Below are positions 1 to 13,650 of a stretch of 64,000 nt of DNA, piece by piece. Every line of letters begins with the position of its first letter. Within the stretch, counting starts at the first letter, position 1. The notes beneath the pieces were generated by a model that did no database searches, was not told where the DNA came from, and saw nothing but the letters and a program-made list of their open reading frames with translations. This DNA is from Lycocorax pyrrhopterus obiensis (taxonomy: Eukaryota > Chordata > Aves > Passeriformes > Paradisaeidae), in contig JACSVZ010000010.1 in the NCBI GenBank assembly GCA_014706295.1, positions 19,248,501-19,312,500 of the forward strand, written 5' to 3'. A program made the translations under genes and the position numbers.

Positions 1-244
1 GTGGGCGTAGATGTTCGCAGGGCGCTTCAGGAACGTGGGGGGAACTTCAGGGTGAAAGAAGAAAGACAAGAAGATGATGTTACACTCAGAGAAAGAGACC
101 TGAGAGGCTCACACACAGCCAGCTCAACACCAAGAGATGGATGGGGGCCTTGGGCATGAGTGGCAGCAAAGGCGGCAGCAATCTGCAGCTCAGCTTTGAC
201 AGACACCGACACAAGCTGGGAGTTCTTCCAGAATTACATCTGCG

Positions 245-361
245 CCAGGTTGGATGGGGCTTGGAGCAGACTGGGACAGTGGAAGGTGTCCCTGCCCACG
301 GGCAGAGGGTTGGGAATGACACAATCGCTAAGGTCCCCTCCAACCCAAACCATCCTGGGAT
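245..361 (+). mobile_element. CR1 LINE 3' fragment
   Basis: The plus strand reads in CR1 sense orientation, with CCAGGTTGGATGGGGCTTGG near the left end and AAGGTCCCCTCCAACCCAAA near the right. It is a 5'-truncated 3' end, with an insertion-like difference around 301-330 where the usual GGGGTGGCACTGGAT is replaced. No coding capacity remains. Confidence 0.85.
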
Positions 362-2449
362 CCAGCCAGTTGGGAATGACCTCCTGAGACTTCATGAAAG
401 AAGAAATGGAACTGAGGTGTATAAAGCACAAAGTTAAACCTCAGGGAGTTCAAATCAATAGGAGAACAAAAGCTACAATTATATCAAAAAGTAATTATAT
501 CTAAAAATGAAGGTACACAAAACAGAGATGAAACTTTCCCAGGGCACCACAGCTTCATGCTCCTGTGAAGGAGCTGAGGTCACCAGAGAGTGCTGCACTG
601 ATCCCAGGAGTTTCTCCTCTGGCCTGTGGAAGCCAAGGAAACAGGATGTCCAGGAGCAGCCACGTGCCTTTGTCCCACAGTGACAGCATACCGTGGATAC
701 AGAGGAGGGAAGCTGGGTATTTATAACACAGCAGAACAGAAGCTCTGAACACGAATTCTGTGAAGAACAGAAGTTCTCCACTTACAACATGCACCAAAGG
801 TGCTACTCTGGGTCTTGGCTGCCTTTTCAAGGTCCTTAAGTCTTCAGAGTCAGATTAATTCAGTCAAATATAATTAAAATGACACAAACTCGGAGATAGT
901 TTTTTTGGGAACACCAGCCCCCAGTGACCGGTGCACAGACACGTTACAGTTCCTCCTTCAGGAGCCTCCATGAAGCCTCCAGCTGCATCCAGGGCCTCTG
1001 CACTCATCTGGCTCAGCAGCACCAAGCCCTGCAGGTGCTTATTCCTGGAGTATCCTCTTTGTAAAGAACACCAGCCTGTTTATTTGTGTTTACTACACTC
1101 CCAGACACGGGGCAATTCTCTGACTTGTGTTGGCAGCTCGGACTGTTGGAGTTCCAGGAAAGCCCAAAGCAGCCTTTTGCCCTTTAATATTTAGCAAAGA
1201 AAGTCAATATGGAAGGGCCACGGGGTTTAGACAAACAGTTTACACACTTGGCCTCTCAACGGGGTTTGTTTGGTGCTGCGGATAAGGAATCCTAGGTCAT
1301 GTTTTACTCCTTCCTCTGAAATGGTCCCAAAGGTTTGTAGGTGGATTTAATACTATTAAAAACAGCTGGAGGTGAGCAGCACCCCCCAACCCCCTCATGT
1401 TTTGCATTATAAATGAATAAAGAGATCATTAATAAATGGAAATACCTCACAGTAACACAGTGGTTTAACTCTCAGGTAAGGGTGCAAACCTACACAAAGC
1501 TGTACATTCACTGCTCCAACTCTCACACAGGAGCAAAAACCTGGCTGGGGCTGAGCCCAGCTGCCTGTGAATTCAGACATCCCTTTCATATCAACTTCCC
1601 AAAAATTTCATACCAAACACACCATAAATTCCACCTTAAAAAGGCTGAGGTATTTCTGTGCTTACTCTCTGATGGCTGCTACCACCAGACACAACTCTGA
1701 CATTTGAAAACTCTCTTCTGAATTTATTTGCCACCAAATTGCTGTAATTTATTCTCTATGAAAATGATTTTTATTCCTCCCTGGTATTTATCCTCAGCAC
1801 TGTTATTTATTACAAGCTGTGCTACTGCTCCCTCCCTTCCCGTATCCCAGCCTTATTTTGGGCAGCTCAACAAGTCGTGTTTGCTTTGCTCTGCTGTGAC
1901 AATTCCTCACAACCCCCTGGATGTGCTCCAGCCTGAATCTATCTCCGGAGCCCGTGGAGTTTCAATCATTTACATGCAATTTCAGCTGTGTCTCAGCAGT
2001 GCCTTGAAAAATGGCAGAAATACCATGGCAGCACTGCAGCCAATCCCTCACCCAATCCATCGCTCTGCCTCTGCGCTTCCCACATGCATCATCCCCTGCC
2101 AGCCTGGGACGATCATTGCCCGCTCATCGTTAGCCCTTTTTAACTAATGACTCATTTTGTTCAGCCTGCCTGATCAATAGTTTATGTTCTCATTTCCCTT
2201 CCATCTCTGTCTGTGGCTGTCCTCACACGCACGGATCGATTCCCGCAGTGCTTGCAGAGTTGAAAAAGGGGAATACAAGAATTGGAAAAGTTGTTTTCCC
2301 ATCAATGTACAATGCTTCCATTTCCAGAACATTCATTACAGGTAAGTTTTAATTCCTTAGCCACGTATTAATCTGGTCAGAGGAACCCAAAGAGACACAG
2401 GCCAGTAGCATTCACCGTCAAAAGCACAAAAACGTATATAAAAACTCAT

Positions 2450-2655
2450 CATGGGATCATCCCAGCCTGGTTTGGGCTGGAAGGGTCCTCAAAGCTCATC
2501 CAGTGCCACCCCTGCCATGGGCAGGGACACCTTCCACTGTCCAGGGTGCTCCAAGCCCCAATGTCCAGCCTGGCCTTGGGCACTGCCAGGGATCCAGGGG
2601 CAGCCACAGCTGCTCTGGGCACCCTGTGCCAGGGCCTTCCTGAATCCCCAAACTG
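2450..2655 (-). mobile_element. CR1 LINE 3' fragment
   Basis: The plus strand shows the complement of a CR1 3' end: TGGTTTGGGCTGGAAGGGTC, then GCCATGGGCAGGGACACCTT, then CAGGGATCCAGGGGCAGCCA. It is 5'-truncated. Similarity fades near 2650 at the Cys-rich remnant of the ORF2/3'UTR junction. Confidence 0.88.
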
Positions 2656-3332
2656 TCCCACAGGAAAGTTCTGATTCTGTGCTCTCTACTAATGTTTAAC
2701 TTGTAATGAAGACATTTGGAAAGAACTCAAATATCTTTGGCAACTGATATTGCTCCAATTTGGGACATCATCCACAAAGAGGATTTGAATCGTAGGAGTC
2801 AGGACTTTTTTGACACAAAAATGGAAGTTGAAGTAGATATTCTCCTACCTGCTCTCAATTAGTTTTGATTTAGGAGATTAAGAATTTGAACACGGTTTTT
2901 TTTCAAAGTGACTTTGCTTTTCTGGCTCATAGAGCAAATGCCAGGCTGCTCACAAAGGGATAATAACATGAGGAGTGCTCACTTTATCAATTACTTCCCA
3001 GTTAATGAATTAATAAATGCTTTCCAAACACACTCTTCCGGTTTAACCATGTCAGTGTTTAGCAGTAACACAATGCAAGTACAGATGTTTGTGGCAGACA
3101 AGTTCAATTGATAACCAGCGAGCAAACGAGCCAATTACCACAGAAAACCAGATTTGTAAGGGAAGATCGCGTGCTCTGTTCCCAAACACGCAATTAAACT
3201 TCAAAGACAACTTGGCAGCTCAGCCCCCTCTTCGTGTCAGCACAGAACAACTCCTGAAAACGCAAAATGCTCGAACAGAATTTCACACCCCCCAGGGAGC
3301 CCTGCCACCCTTTGTGGAGATTGAAGAAAATA

Positions 3333-3377
3333 TTTTGATCACAGCAGTGATCAAAAGATTAAAAAAAAAAAAAAAAA
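3333..3377. repeat. Perfect hairpin followed by poly-A
   Basis: TTTTGATCAC and GTGATCAAAA form a perfect 10-bp inverted repeat around a 4-base loop (AGCA) at 3333-3356. Four bases later comes a run of 17 A residues (3361-3377). No coding frame is associated with it. Confidence 0.85.
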
Positions 3378-3812
3378 GCAACCCAACCTACATCAGCAGG
3401 TGATTCAGATTCTAAGCTACATCCCAATAAAGGTGAAATATTTGAAAAATAAGATGCTTTTTTAAGCCAATAGCTCTAAAAGGATGGGAAGAGCTGAGGA
3501 ACTCCACACATGCAGCAGGAACTGCACCCAAGGTGATGTGGAAACAGGATGGATGCTGGACATGGATCCCATTTCCCACGTACAGGTGATCAGAAGGAGA
3601 TGGAAATGAATTCCAGTGGTCTGTAGCTCTGCTGTACAGGAGGAGCACGGGAATGGTCTCCTTTGGACACAAAGACACACAGGTTGCAAAGGTAATTTAA
3701 AAAGACTCATTCTCTTCCTAAAAATCATTAATAAATCAGCTGCTGGTCCAAGCAGAGCATCCGACAAACCCAAAATGAACAGGACCAACCAGTGGCTCCA
3801 CACACTCTCAAG

Positions 3813-3980
3813 TCACAGAATCCACGACTGGTTTGGGTTGGAAGGGATCTCACAGCCCATCCAGTGCCACTCCTGCCATGGGCAGGGACACCTTCCACTG
3901 GACCAGAGTGCTCCAAGCCCCAGTGTCCAGCCTGGCCTTGGGCACCTCCAGGGACAGGAACACTTCCAGGGCTATTCCTG
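3813..3980 (-). mobile_element. CR1 LINE 3' fragment
   Basis: The plus strand begins with TCACAGAATCC, the complement of the CR1 terminal ATTCTATGA repeats. It continues GGTTTGGGTTGGAAGGGATC and GCCATGGGCAGGGACACCTT. It is 5'-truncated near 3980. Confidence 0.9.
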
Positions 3981-6900
3981 AAGTAGCGCTGGAACTTCAG
4001 TAACAGCCTAAGGCAGCCAAAGGGCTGAATTTCCAAATTGGAAACGTCCAGGACAACACTGAGGTGCCGTTTCTGCTTCCTCAGCCACCTCCAAGTGCCC
4101 TCGATCCCTAGAAATCAGGAGTGTGTTTTCCAAAGTCAGCCCATGAAATCACAGTTCCTGCCACTCCTCCTCATCCCCTTCCTGCCACTGTCCATGACCA
4201 AGTGGACACGGAGTGTATCTCCAGCCATCCCTTACACAAGCATTTGCTCACTCCTGAAGCTTCCCCACAGCCCAAGGAGCACAAACACAAACCCAGCAGA
4301 GTGGCCACATTTTCACAGTGCATCTCACATAATCCTGACTCCAGCATTCCCAGGCAGCTCCATTTATAACCCATTTCTGAGGGATGCTGGGGGCACAATC
4401 CCTAGCTCGTATTTCAGTTACAAACCTGGATTACCAGCAGTATTTAAACTGGACATTTTACCACAAAGCCCATTTCCTATCAGCCTGAAATGGTCCACAG
4501 GGATTTTATTTCCTCCTCCAGGGATAACAACCTATTCCATTAGGATATGCTCCAAATCCTATTAGAATCATTATAAAGTTAATGCAATTTTCACAACTGC
4601 AATTTTGTTTCTAAGGACCAAACTGCAACATGACCACCACCTCGTTAATCCATCCCCTCCTGCCCTTCCCCCAACACACAGATAAAGTGCTTGAATTGAT
4701 GCTTGACAGCAGAACTTTTGATTATTATCTTTTAATTCCGTGAGTTAGTTGTACAAATTAGTTGGGTTTCTTCAAATGGATCCTGAAAAAAGAAGGAATT
4801 TACACTTTACATGAAAATGGGGAGTCACAACATTCTTCCTTAAAAAGCAGCAGAAGTATATGGACAATACTCGGAAAAAAAGAGATTTAAACCCCAAAAC
4901 TAAGTTGTAGGCAAGACAAATTCTTCCCAACCCCTGAGCACGGCTGTGATGTCCTTAAAACACAATTAATATGCAGCTACAAAATTTGCAAAGCAAACAC
5001 AAGCTGACAAAAAGGGCTCCTCTAGAGAAATACAGAGAAGCGTCAAATTAATGTACAAAACCCAGCATACCAAGACACAAAATGTTATAAAAATGTAAAC
5101 TACGACAGCAATTTTTTTGCAGCAAAACCAGAGTTGCAGTTTACGAACAGTTTCGGTGGCAGTGACATTCTCTAATTCAGTAAATGGTTATTTTTTATAT
5201 CTGTTCTAGAAAATTAAAGCCAGTCCTCCCAGGGAGAAGTGGTGCCTGTGGCATCCCGACTGGTGGGAATCTCTGCCCTTCCTCAACAGCCAAAGCAGAG
5301 AGAGAGGGCCTGGTCTGCCTTCTCCAATGACCTCGTTAACCTCTGCTCAGCAGCTGGAACAGCCCCAAATGAGCATTTGGTGTCCCATGTTTTGCTCCTT
5401 TGGACTGTTCAGAGCTTTACAGCTTCCTTGGCAAATGCCAAACGCCAGCTCCGCAGAGAGCTGGTTCCAGTGGTGGCAGAAGGGCAGGGCTGAATCAAAA
5501 CAACTATTTTACATTTACAGTAAAAAGCTTTCATTCAGAAATTGCTGAATATGATCCACACTTCAGAGACCAGCCCCCAAACAAACATTCCAGAGGCAGA
5601 AACTAAAACCCAATATTCAATGCTAGGACAATGGCCAAGAAAGCAGGTAAGCATGAACAGTACAGACCAAAAATAAAGTAAAATTATATTGATCAATTAG
5701 AGTAAAAAACTCATGCTGTAATTCAACATATGTGGGGTTATTTTTAGGGAGGAATAATAAATCGTAGATTTATGGAATAGCAAGTAATAGCACTGAAGTT
5801 CACAGAAAAAGGCCTGAGAAACAAGGATTTTCTCACGAACTGGACACAAGTCCCAGTATCACACCGGGATGGAAGAACTGCCCATGTGGAGTCTGGCAGC
5901 AGCTCCCTCCCCTCCACCCAACGCCTCAGCCGACTGTGATGCTGGAGCCTCACACTGGATTGAAAACATGAACTCTGATTTACAAGAAAGCAATGAAAAT
6001 GATCAATGACTCAGAAAATTGGCTCCAAAAGAAAAATGGAAGAGCTGGAATCGGCTATGTGAGCAAAGGCAGGGTTATGCAGCCATGGAACTGGACACCT
6101 CAAATTGGAGCTTAACACAGAAATGCTCAGTGCTGCAGAAAGGAAATGAGTGTGTATATATTTGTATCTGTATTTATGCATCATTCCTGTACAGGAAGAA
6201 CAACACAGGACTAGCATCTCCATCCCTGCCCTATCCTAGGATTACACCCCAAACAATTAATTGCTCACTCGTGCATGTTGGATGGAAATGGGTTTTCCTT
6301 CCCAGCAGGAGCTGCAGTAAAATCCAGGGGTGCCTGCACACAGCCATGAAGGAGCTGTCAGTGTGCAGCAGCCCTGCCTCCAGCCAGGCTCCTGTGAAAA
6401 GCTGGGGGCTCCAGCCTGGCACAGGGATTTGGACTGCAGGCAGGCAGAGCTCACAGACACGGCTCCACAGCTGGAATTGCCTGGGAAGTTCTACGGGTAC
6501 ACAAACACACGGCGAGCTCTCGGAGCATCCTGTACATGAGCAGGATTTTCTCTCTGGGTTGTTTCCTTGCCTTAGCAGTTGCAGCCCCGTTCAGACACCA
6601 GTTGCACATCGGCAGGAAACCTCTGGCAAGGCTGGCCCGGCATCCCCCGCTCCCCTTAACCCCGTGTGCACAGAGCCGGTGTGAACACTGCGCCTCCTGA
6701 CCGCCCTGCTCAGCCATGGAGCCAACGGGCACCTGCTGCAGGAGCGGTGCCCGCCGTGCCTCAGCCCCCAGATCCCTCCTCAGAGGCTCCTCGTGAGCAG
6801 GACACGTCCAGGGACACCAACACACGAAGGGGGCACAGTGCCACTCGGCAGCCAAGGCCAGGTGTCCGCGAGGAACAGATTAAAGGCAGAAAAGCGAAAT

Positions 6901-7221
6901 ATCTCCACATATTCCCCCAGCATTGAGCAATCCTTGGCTGAGGGATTTCCTGAGAAACAGGAGATACCTTTGTCTTTTCTGTTCCTGGTTACATTTCGCC
7001 TTTAAAAAGCTGCATTCTGGCTCCAGGTGAGCCTTCAGCAGTCCTAAAGCTCACAGGGATGAGCTCCATGAGACACCTCTGGAGAAAATTTACCAACTTT
7101 TGTTGTTTTGGAGTCAGTCAGCCATGGGATGTCTCTTGGTTCTGGCCAATGAAGAGAAACGAGCATTCCTTTCCATCCTTCTCCCCACAAAGCACTCATG
7201 ATTAACAGAACAGAACTGGTT

Positions 7222-7326
7222 TGGACACAGCCCTGAGCACCCTGGGACAGTGGAAGGTGTCCCTGCCCAGGGCAGGGGGTGGCACTGGGTGAGCTTTAAA
7301 GCCCCTTCCCACCCAGACCACTCCCT
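7222..7326 (+). mobile_element. CR1 LINE 3' fragment
   Basis: CCCTGGGACAGTGGAAGGTG and GGCAGGGGGTGGCACTGGGT mark a plus-strand CR1 3' end. Its last bases, CCCAGACCACTCCCTGG, replace the usual ATTCTATGA tail and lead directly into a tandem repeat. Confidence 0.85.
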
Positions 7327-7482
7327 GGTCCCTGTTACATCCTAAAACCTACTCCATGGTCCCTGTTACATCCTACACCGGCTCCATGGTCCCTGTTACA
7401 TCCTGCGCCCACTCCCTGGTCTCTGTTACATCCTAAAACCTACTCCCTGGTCCCTGTTACATCCCACACCTACTCTGGCTTC
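7323..7482 (+). repeat. 30-31 bp tandem repeat at a CR1 tail
   Basis: About five units with the shared core CTCCCTGGTCCCTGTTACAT, or a close variant with CCATGG, occur at 30-31 bp spacing; the CTGTTACAT motif is at about 7332, 7363, 7393, 7423 and 7454. The array starts where the CR1 3' terminus ends, so it probably arose from, or beside, the element's short terminal repeats. Confidence 0.85.
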
Positions 7483-9604
7483 ACTACACCCAAGAGCTCT
7501 GCCATGTTTAAGAGAGGAAGGAACAAGAACTGCTTGCTCCATCTGACATCCAGGACCAGCATAGATTTACACAGTCCCACAGTGATTTTTCTGCTCAGGT
7601 GCCTATTCCTTTCCTAACAATTCCTACATTTCATTTGGTTTTTAAGATCTTCCAAAGACCTACATCTTCCAACTTCAGTATTTCAGGGCCATGCCAAGCC
7701 CCAGGTCAGAGGCCATGGCTATACTACAGACACTGACAGAGCTGCATTTCCCTGTGTGATCCACGTGCAGTGCACTGAACCCCACTGTCATTTCATTACA
7801 TGGATGTTCCTTACACCACCAGGTGTTCCCAAGGCTCTTCACCGGCACCATTTGTTTCCACAACCCCAATGAACTCAGGACACCCCAAATCCCCTTTTCC
7901 ACACTGAGCAGTGCAGACTCAGCTCCACTGATAAAAGCAACACCTTATTCCCTCTCTAATTTCCTATTAAACAATGAATTCATCCCCTTTTTCCTGCAGA
8001 AGGGAATTCACTCTGACTCCCAGCGCTGGTGTTTGAGGCTCTTAGTGACACTGTCAGAAGGGTTCTGGGGAGGGAACAGCAATAGCATCCTGTAAAAGGT
8101 TCTCCATAGCAAAGGGTGGCTTTTTCCACACAAAATACACATGGATGAATTCAAACATCTATCAACACTGTATTTTAATTGTTGTCATGTTTACGGGTCC
8201 AGACATCAGATTAACTCACACACAGTTTCCCAGATCTCCCCCAAAAGGCTTCTAAAACCTTCATGTCACACTGACCAAATCTCCTTAGTCTGATTTTTTT
8301 CAGTCTGCTGATTTAGGTGCTAGGTTACACAGCACACTTGGGAACTCAGGATTTCACACTTCAGCTCCTCGAAAAATGTGGAGTGAAGACCATCTGGTCC
8401 TGATGATTCCTCACTGTTCACTTCAGGGGTTTGCTGTGACACGATTTTACCAACACTGCAAGTTCAGGTATGGCCTCCCTCCAGCTTCCTCTATTTGAAA
8501 AGATAAAATACAATTTAAGACAAAAGTCTCCAATTTTGCAGAGAACACAGACAGCAGGAATTCACTTTTGTGCTTCAGGCCATCTTCTCACCCCTTTCTC
8601 CTCACACTCCATCATGTGCTGACCCTGTGCTGTCCCTGGCAGATGTCCCAGCTCTGACAGGCTCAGAAAAAACTATCACAAGATTTGTATGTTATTAGCA
8701 AATGACTGAAAGCTTTGTATTAATTTCCTTGCAAATAAACAGGAGAATAATAATTCCTTTCCTTGTCCTTGGAGATCTCTGGGGAGGTTTGGAGATGGGT
8801 TTTTCTCTTTCCAGGGTAACTTCTCACTGGTGTTGGGCGCTCATTGTGAACACAAACGCCACGTGCCCAGTATTTATTTAACCTCTTTGGCTGTGCCTTT
8901 GCTTTGTGTTTTTAGTAAACTTCCTCAAACTATTTTATTTTCAGTTAACTTCTATTACACAGATCCCCCTTTACAAGACTAAATGCTGATGGTGATGATG
9001 GATGTCACCACCCTGGAATGGCCATCAGTTTACCGCCCTAATACCCTGAGAAATTTGGGGTCTGAGCCTGGATTCTCCATGTTTTCCATGACTACAAGGC
9101 ATTACCTCTGGTGTGGGGGTGGGAGCGCTGATGTTTGGGCAGAGGCTGATGAGGCCTGGGCAGGGATGGACCCTCAGTGACACGATGGTGCTGACTCCAT
9201 CGGGAACAGAGGAGCGAGGGGAGCTGGGGCTGGGGAGCCTCTGTGCCCATACAAACACACACTGACCACCCCCTCTGCCTGTACTGCCATGGAAGGGCTG
9301 TTCCTGGGGGACGAGGTGCAGGAGCAGGTGTAGGAACAGCAGAAGGAATCCCTGCGTGTCTCAGGATGAAGGACAACAGGTGGCTGCTGCTCCAACCCAC
9401 AGCATCCCCATGGATCAGGGGTGCAGGATGGAATCCCCACCTGGTCTGAGCTCGGGGAAAGATGTGCCAGAGCTCCCTTGGCCATTCCCTGCAGGGATGA
9501 AACACTGAACTCTGTCCAGGATCAGTCAAAAGCTGCTTCCATAACACTTTTCAGTGGTATTCAGCAACAGCACGAGAAGCAATGGGCATAAAAATTAAAT
9601 CCCA

Positions 9605-9782
9605 GGTTCCACCTCACCGTGAGGAAGAGCGGCTTTCCATGGGGGTGGCAGAACCCTGGAACAGATGCCCAGGAGGGCGTGGAGTCTCCCTGTCTGGAGA
9701 CATCCCACACCCACCTGGATGACCCCAGATGGACTGCACGGTGTCCAGAGGCCCCTTCCAATCCCAACTGTTCGGTGAGTCT
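9605..9782 (+). mobile_element. Older CR1 LINE 3' fragment
   Basis: CCGTGAGGAAGAGC, CCTGGAACAGATGCCCAGGA and GTGGAGTCTCCCTGTCTGGA followed by CCCCTTCCAATCCCA correspond to a CR1 3' region in sense orientation, of a different and more diverged subfamily than most copies here. Confidence 0.75.
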
Positions 9783-12700
9783 GCCTCAAGAGTATCTGGC
9801 CCCACCAGTGAGTGTCTGTCCTGCACTAAGCCAAACTGGGGTGGTTTGCCCACAACAGGGGAACACACAAGTGAACGCTCAAAGCACCTGTGGACTGAAG
9901 AGGTACAAATTGACAGATTCCTGTTTCCTTCTGTGGGAGAGTTTCGGCCTCAATACCTCCTGCACTTGACACCTCCCCTCCAGTGCTCCCAGTAAAAGCT
10001 CTCCATGACCAAAGACACCAAAGGTTTATTTCCTTCTCATGCAGACTGAGCCCACCCTCTGGGTGAGGACATCTCCGAAAACCTGCGGAGGCACAGGCTG
10101 GGATTAACCTGCTGCTCTGGGGTGAACTCCCCAATCAGGGAGGATCTCAGACAAAGAACAGATGACAAAAGAGATTTCTATATGGAAATGACACAACCAG
10201 ATCATACAGAAAAGCTTATCAATTGTAATAAACTAAAGCAGAGCTCACTCAGTGCTTATCACAGCGTTTTACTGATTATCATTCGAAGCGAGCCTTCCAA
10301 GCAACTTCTCGGGTGATTTTTAGAAGTAAAAACCTTAATCTAGGCATCAATAATGTAAAACTGTTACATTCATTATTTCTCTGTTTTACTAAGCTCTCCT
10401 TCCCCAGCCCTTCTAGGAGAAATCTTGCCTGTTTGACCCTGAATCTACTCCAAGTACCATGGAAACATCTGAATAACAAGAACGCTCATCAAAATTTAAA
10501 CTTCTTACAGCAGCGCCAAAGGCAATGAAATTTTTATTGAATTCCTGAGCCCTCATTTTCCGCACAAAGCCGAGCTGGAGAAGAGGCCGCAGACAGCTCT
10601 GAGCACGACAGGGCCCAGAGCCTTTGGGGCCTTGTTTCCCATTTCCAGCTATTTCCAGGCAAACCCCTCAATCCCAGTTCCCACCACGCTGCCTCTCGTG
10701 TCTGTTCAGATCCCTCCTGCCCCTTCCAAACAAAACTCTACCAGGGATCCTCCATCCATGCTGGGACCATTTAGTGGAAAGATTTGCAGCACTGCTGCGA
10801 TCACTGGGAACAGTAAAGTGTTACTCCAGGATTTCGGGATGTTTATTCTGGATACGTATGGATAGACACAGTGGATATAGGGCCGAGTCCTCCCTCTGCA
10901 GGGAATGACACTCAAACACCTTGGTAAGAAAAGCTTTGTAGCTGGACAAATTGGGAATATGGCCCATTTTCTACGGGTATTTTCTTCCTTGAGTCTTTCA
11001 GAAACTCAAATCCTAGGTTCAAAATCATTGTTCAATGATTTTGGTATGTGAAGATTAAAAAATAATAATAATAAAATTGCTGACTCTGTCAGAGATGACA
11101 GGGAGATGCCTGGAGAGCAGAGAGGGACTGGAGGCTGGCAAAGGCACCATGAAGAGGGAATGAATGGCCCTGGATCTGACAGTGCCCTGGAACCCCAGGT
11201 GCCTTCCCCGGCTCCGCCTCTCTGGCAGGACTGGGTGGATGTTTATGGAGCAAATCCCATTTCTGAGAGGTGACTGTGGCCCGTCAGCCCCTTCTCCAGA
11301 GCAGTCACAGCTCTGAAGGGACAGATTATGAGATGCATATTCTGAAAAATCAATGCTGAAGTGTCACTCCACTGGGCACTAAAGTGTCATACTGGGCACT
11401 AAAACAGCTGGATACATTTCCTCTTAATTTTTCTGTGTCCCAGACAATTTTTAAAATGGATTCAATGCCACTTCATTTCAGCAGAGTGCAAAGATACATT
11501 CATTAGTGGTTATGAATGATTCAGGTGCCATGGAGCTGAATACCAAAACAGGAATAAATATGGATTTGAACCGAGCATTATAAATAAATCATGGGACGAT
11601 CCCCTGAATAAGGAAAAATATCAAATATTGAATATTTTCTCAATAAAGTAGCACTATGAAGTTTGTGCAGTGCACAAGGCAGTGAGATCCTGGGGAGAAA
11701 CAGCAGGAGAACATGTATTTAAGAATTTCCTAACTCCATGCCATAAGAAGGGGAAAGAGGATGTGACAAATTAAAGACAGCAAGCCTTGACATGCCGTAT
11801 CTTTGAGTATTTCCCAGCGCAGCCCTCGCAGTGGGGGGGTTCGTTTGTGCGCTGCAGACTGAGGAGCTCCAAAGGCCAGAAGGACACACATTTTAAGATC
11901 ATTTCAAATATTAAGCTGTTTGTTCACTGAATACAGATTGCCTCAGATCACCTGGGGAAAAGACAAACTAGGGCTGGGAACAGTAAAAATAATTTATGGG
12001 ATCAACTAAGCCCCTCTCATGTTCACCAATGGCTGCTGCAGGATGCAGGCACATCCTGGCACTAGGAAAAATACCTTTTTCTGATCAAGTTCAAAAGAAA
12101 ATATAGAGAGTTTCTGCTTTTCCATGTTTTTGTCTTGTAATGACACAAATTCTGCAGGCTGGCTTTGCACATCAATTCCAATTCCCTTCCAGCTCAGTGA
12201 ATGCAGGCCCATCTTCACATCAAAGTCCCTTCTAATTTACAAATCCCAAAAATAACCTTAATTACAACCCACTTCAATAATAGCTTCCATGTAAGGAACA
12301 AGCAAACAAGACTCTGCAGCCTGAAAAGAAACAACTCAAAGGACTCAATAAGGGCCTAGAAAAACATGCCTGGTGTAGTGGGGGAATAAGGGCAGACTGG
12401 CTCAGCCTTTCCCATGAAAGCTGGGAAAAGAGAAACCAAATAAATTTAACAGACTGGCACAAAAGAAAGAAAAAAGGTGCTGTTCTTCTCAGAGCCGTGG
12501 GATGAGGGGGATACAAGATGTTTACACGGGGGTGGGAGAGGAAAATGGAACAACAGAAATCTATGGGGGATTGATAAATAATGGAGAAACTGCTGAGGAA
12601 ACCCCAATCTGCCTGGAGACTGAGACATCACTCGGGGGAAATAACAACTGTTCCTGCCCTTCACTGAAACGCCCTCAGCCATCTGCCTCTGGACACTGCC

Positions 12701-13550
12701 AGAACACGGCATCCTGCACGTTCCCTGTCCCAGAGCCGCTGCGGGACAGGAGCTGCCACACCCTGCCTGGGTGCCACCAGCCAACAGGAGCTCTTGGGGG
12801 GCTCTGCCAAAACAGATTCTCATTTCCCTGGTACATTGTTTTATCTTTAAATGGAGTCTAACCACTGAAGTACAGAAAGATACAAAATACACTTGAGGCA
12901 ATCTTTGTAAACCTTGCCATTAATTGCACAAAAATCTTCTAATTAATCTTTCAGCTTTCCAGAATTACTGAAGGCAGAATCTGGGGCTGTTTCTTCCCAC
13001 ACTGCACAGGTAGAAATTTGCCTTTTTTGAAACCTGGCCCAGCACACGAGGCACTGCTGCCAGTGACAGCAGCAGGAATTCAGGAAAGCACAGACCCCAG
13101 TAACGCTCTTTTTTCTTAAACAAAATCCAGTGATTTGAGTTCCTTAAGGTAAAGAAATTGAGACAGGTATTATGGATCAGGTGCACACCTCAAATCCAAG
13201 GAAGTTTTTAATACTTAAAGTTTGTGATATTCTAGAAAATAATTTTTCTCTCAAAGAGAAACAGACTGCAGAGCATTCACACACTTAAACTGCAAATTAG
13301 TAACAGTTAATAGATGAGGACGGTCTGAGAGTCTCCAGTACTTGGATTTCAAATTAGTAATTTAACAGTGACCACTTTTACAGGGGCAAAGCACTGGAGC
13401 CTCCCTAGAAAAACACTGGTCAATAATTCTGAAAGACCACCTTATAACAGCATTTTTGGCAAGGTGGTACAACAACGGGTCCCTACAAGGGAAAGATGCT
13501 CTTCCAAATGAAGTTTTATCCATCTGAGCTGTTCCAGGCAAACCAAAGAA

Positions 13551-13650
13551 CCCTTTAGGTTGGAAATGACCTCCAGGATCATCGAGTCCCACCATTAACC
13601 CAGCACTGCCAGATCCATCACTAAACCACGGCCCTAAGTGCCACATCCAG
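13551..13650 (-). mobile_element. Older CR1 LINE 3' fragment
   Basis: The plus strand shows TTAGGTTGGAAATGACCTCC, GGATCATCGAGTCCCACCAT and CACTAAACCACGGCCCTAAG. This is the complement of an older CR1 subfamily 3' end. It is short and diverged. Confidence 0.75.

Noticed and set aside
3357..3400. Poly-A run as the tail of a processed pseudogene
   Set aside because: No coding similarity was found upstream of the run and no flanking duplication is evident, so a retrocopy cannot be supported.
6019..6684. 221-codon plus-strand open frame
   Set aside because: No domain, repeat or codon bias suggestive of protein. Composition changes along the frame, and it lies in a neogenin intron with no promoter or splice structure I can support. 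It looks like a chance open frame in a moderately GC-rich patch.
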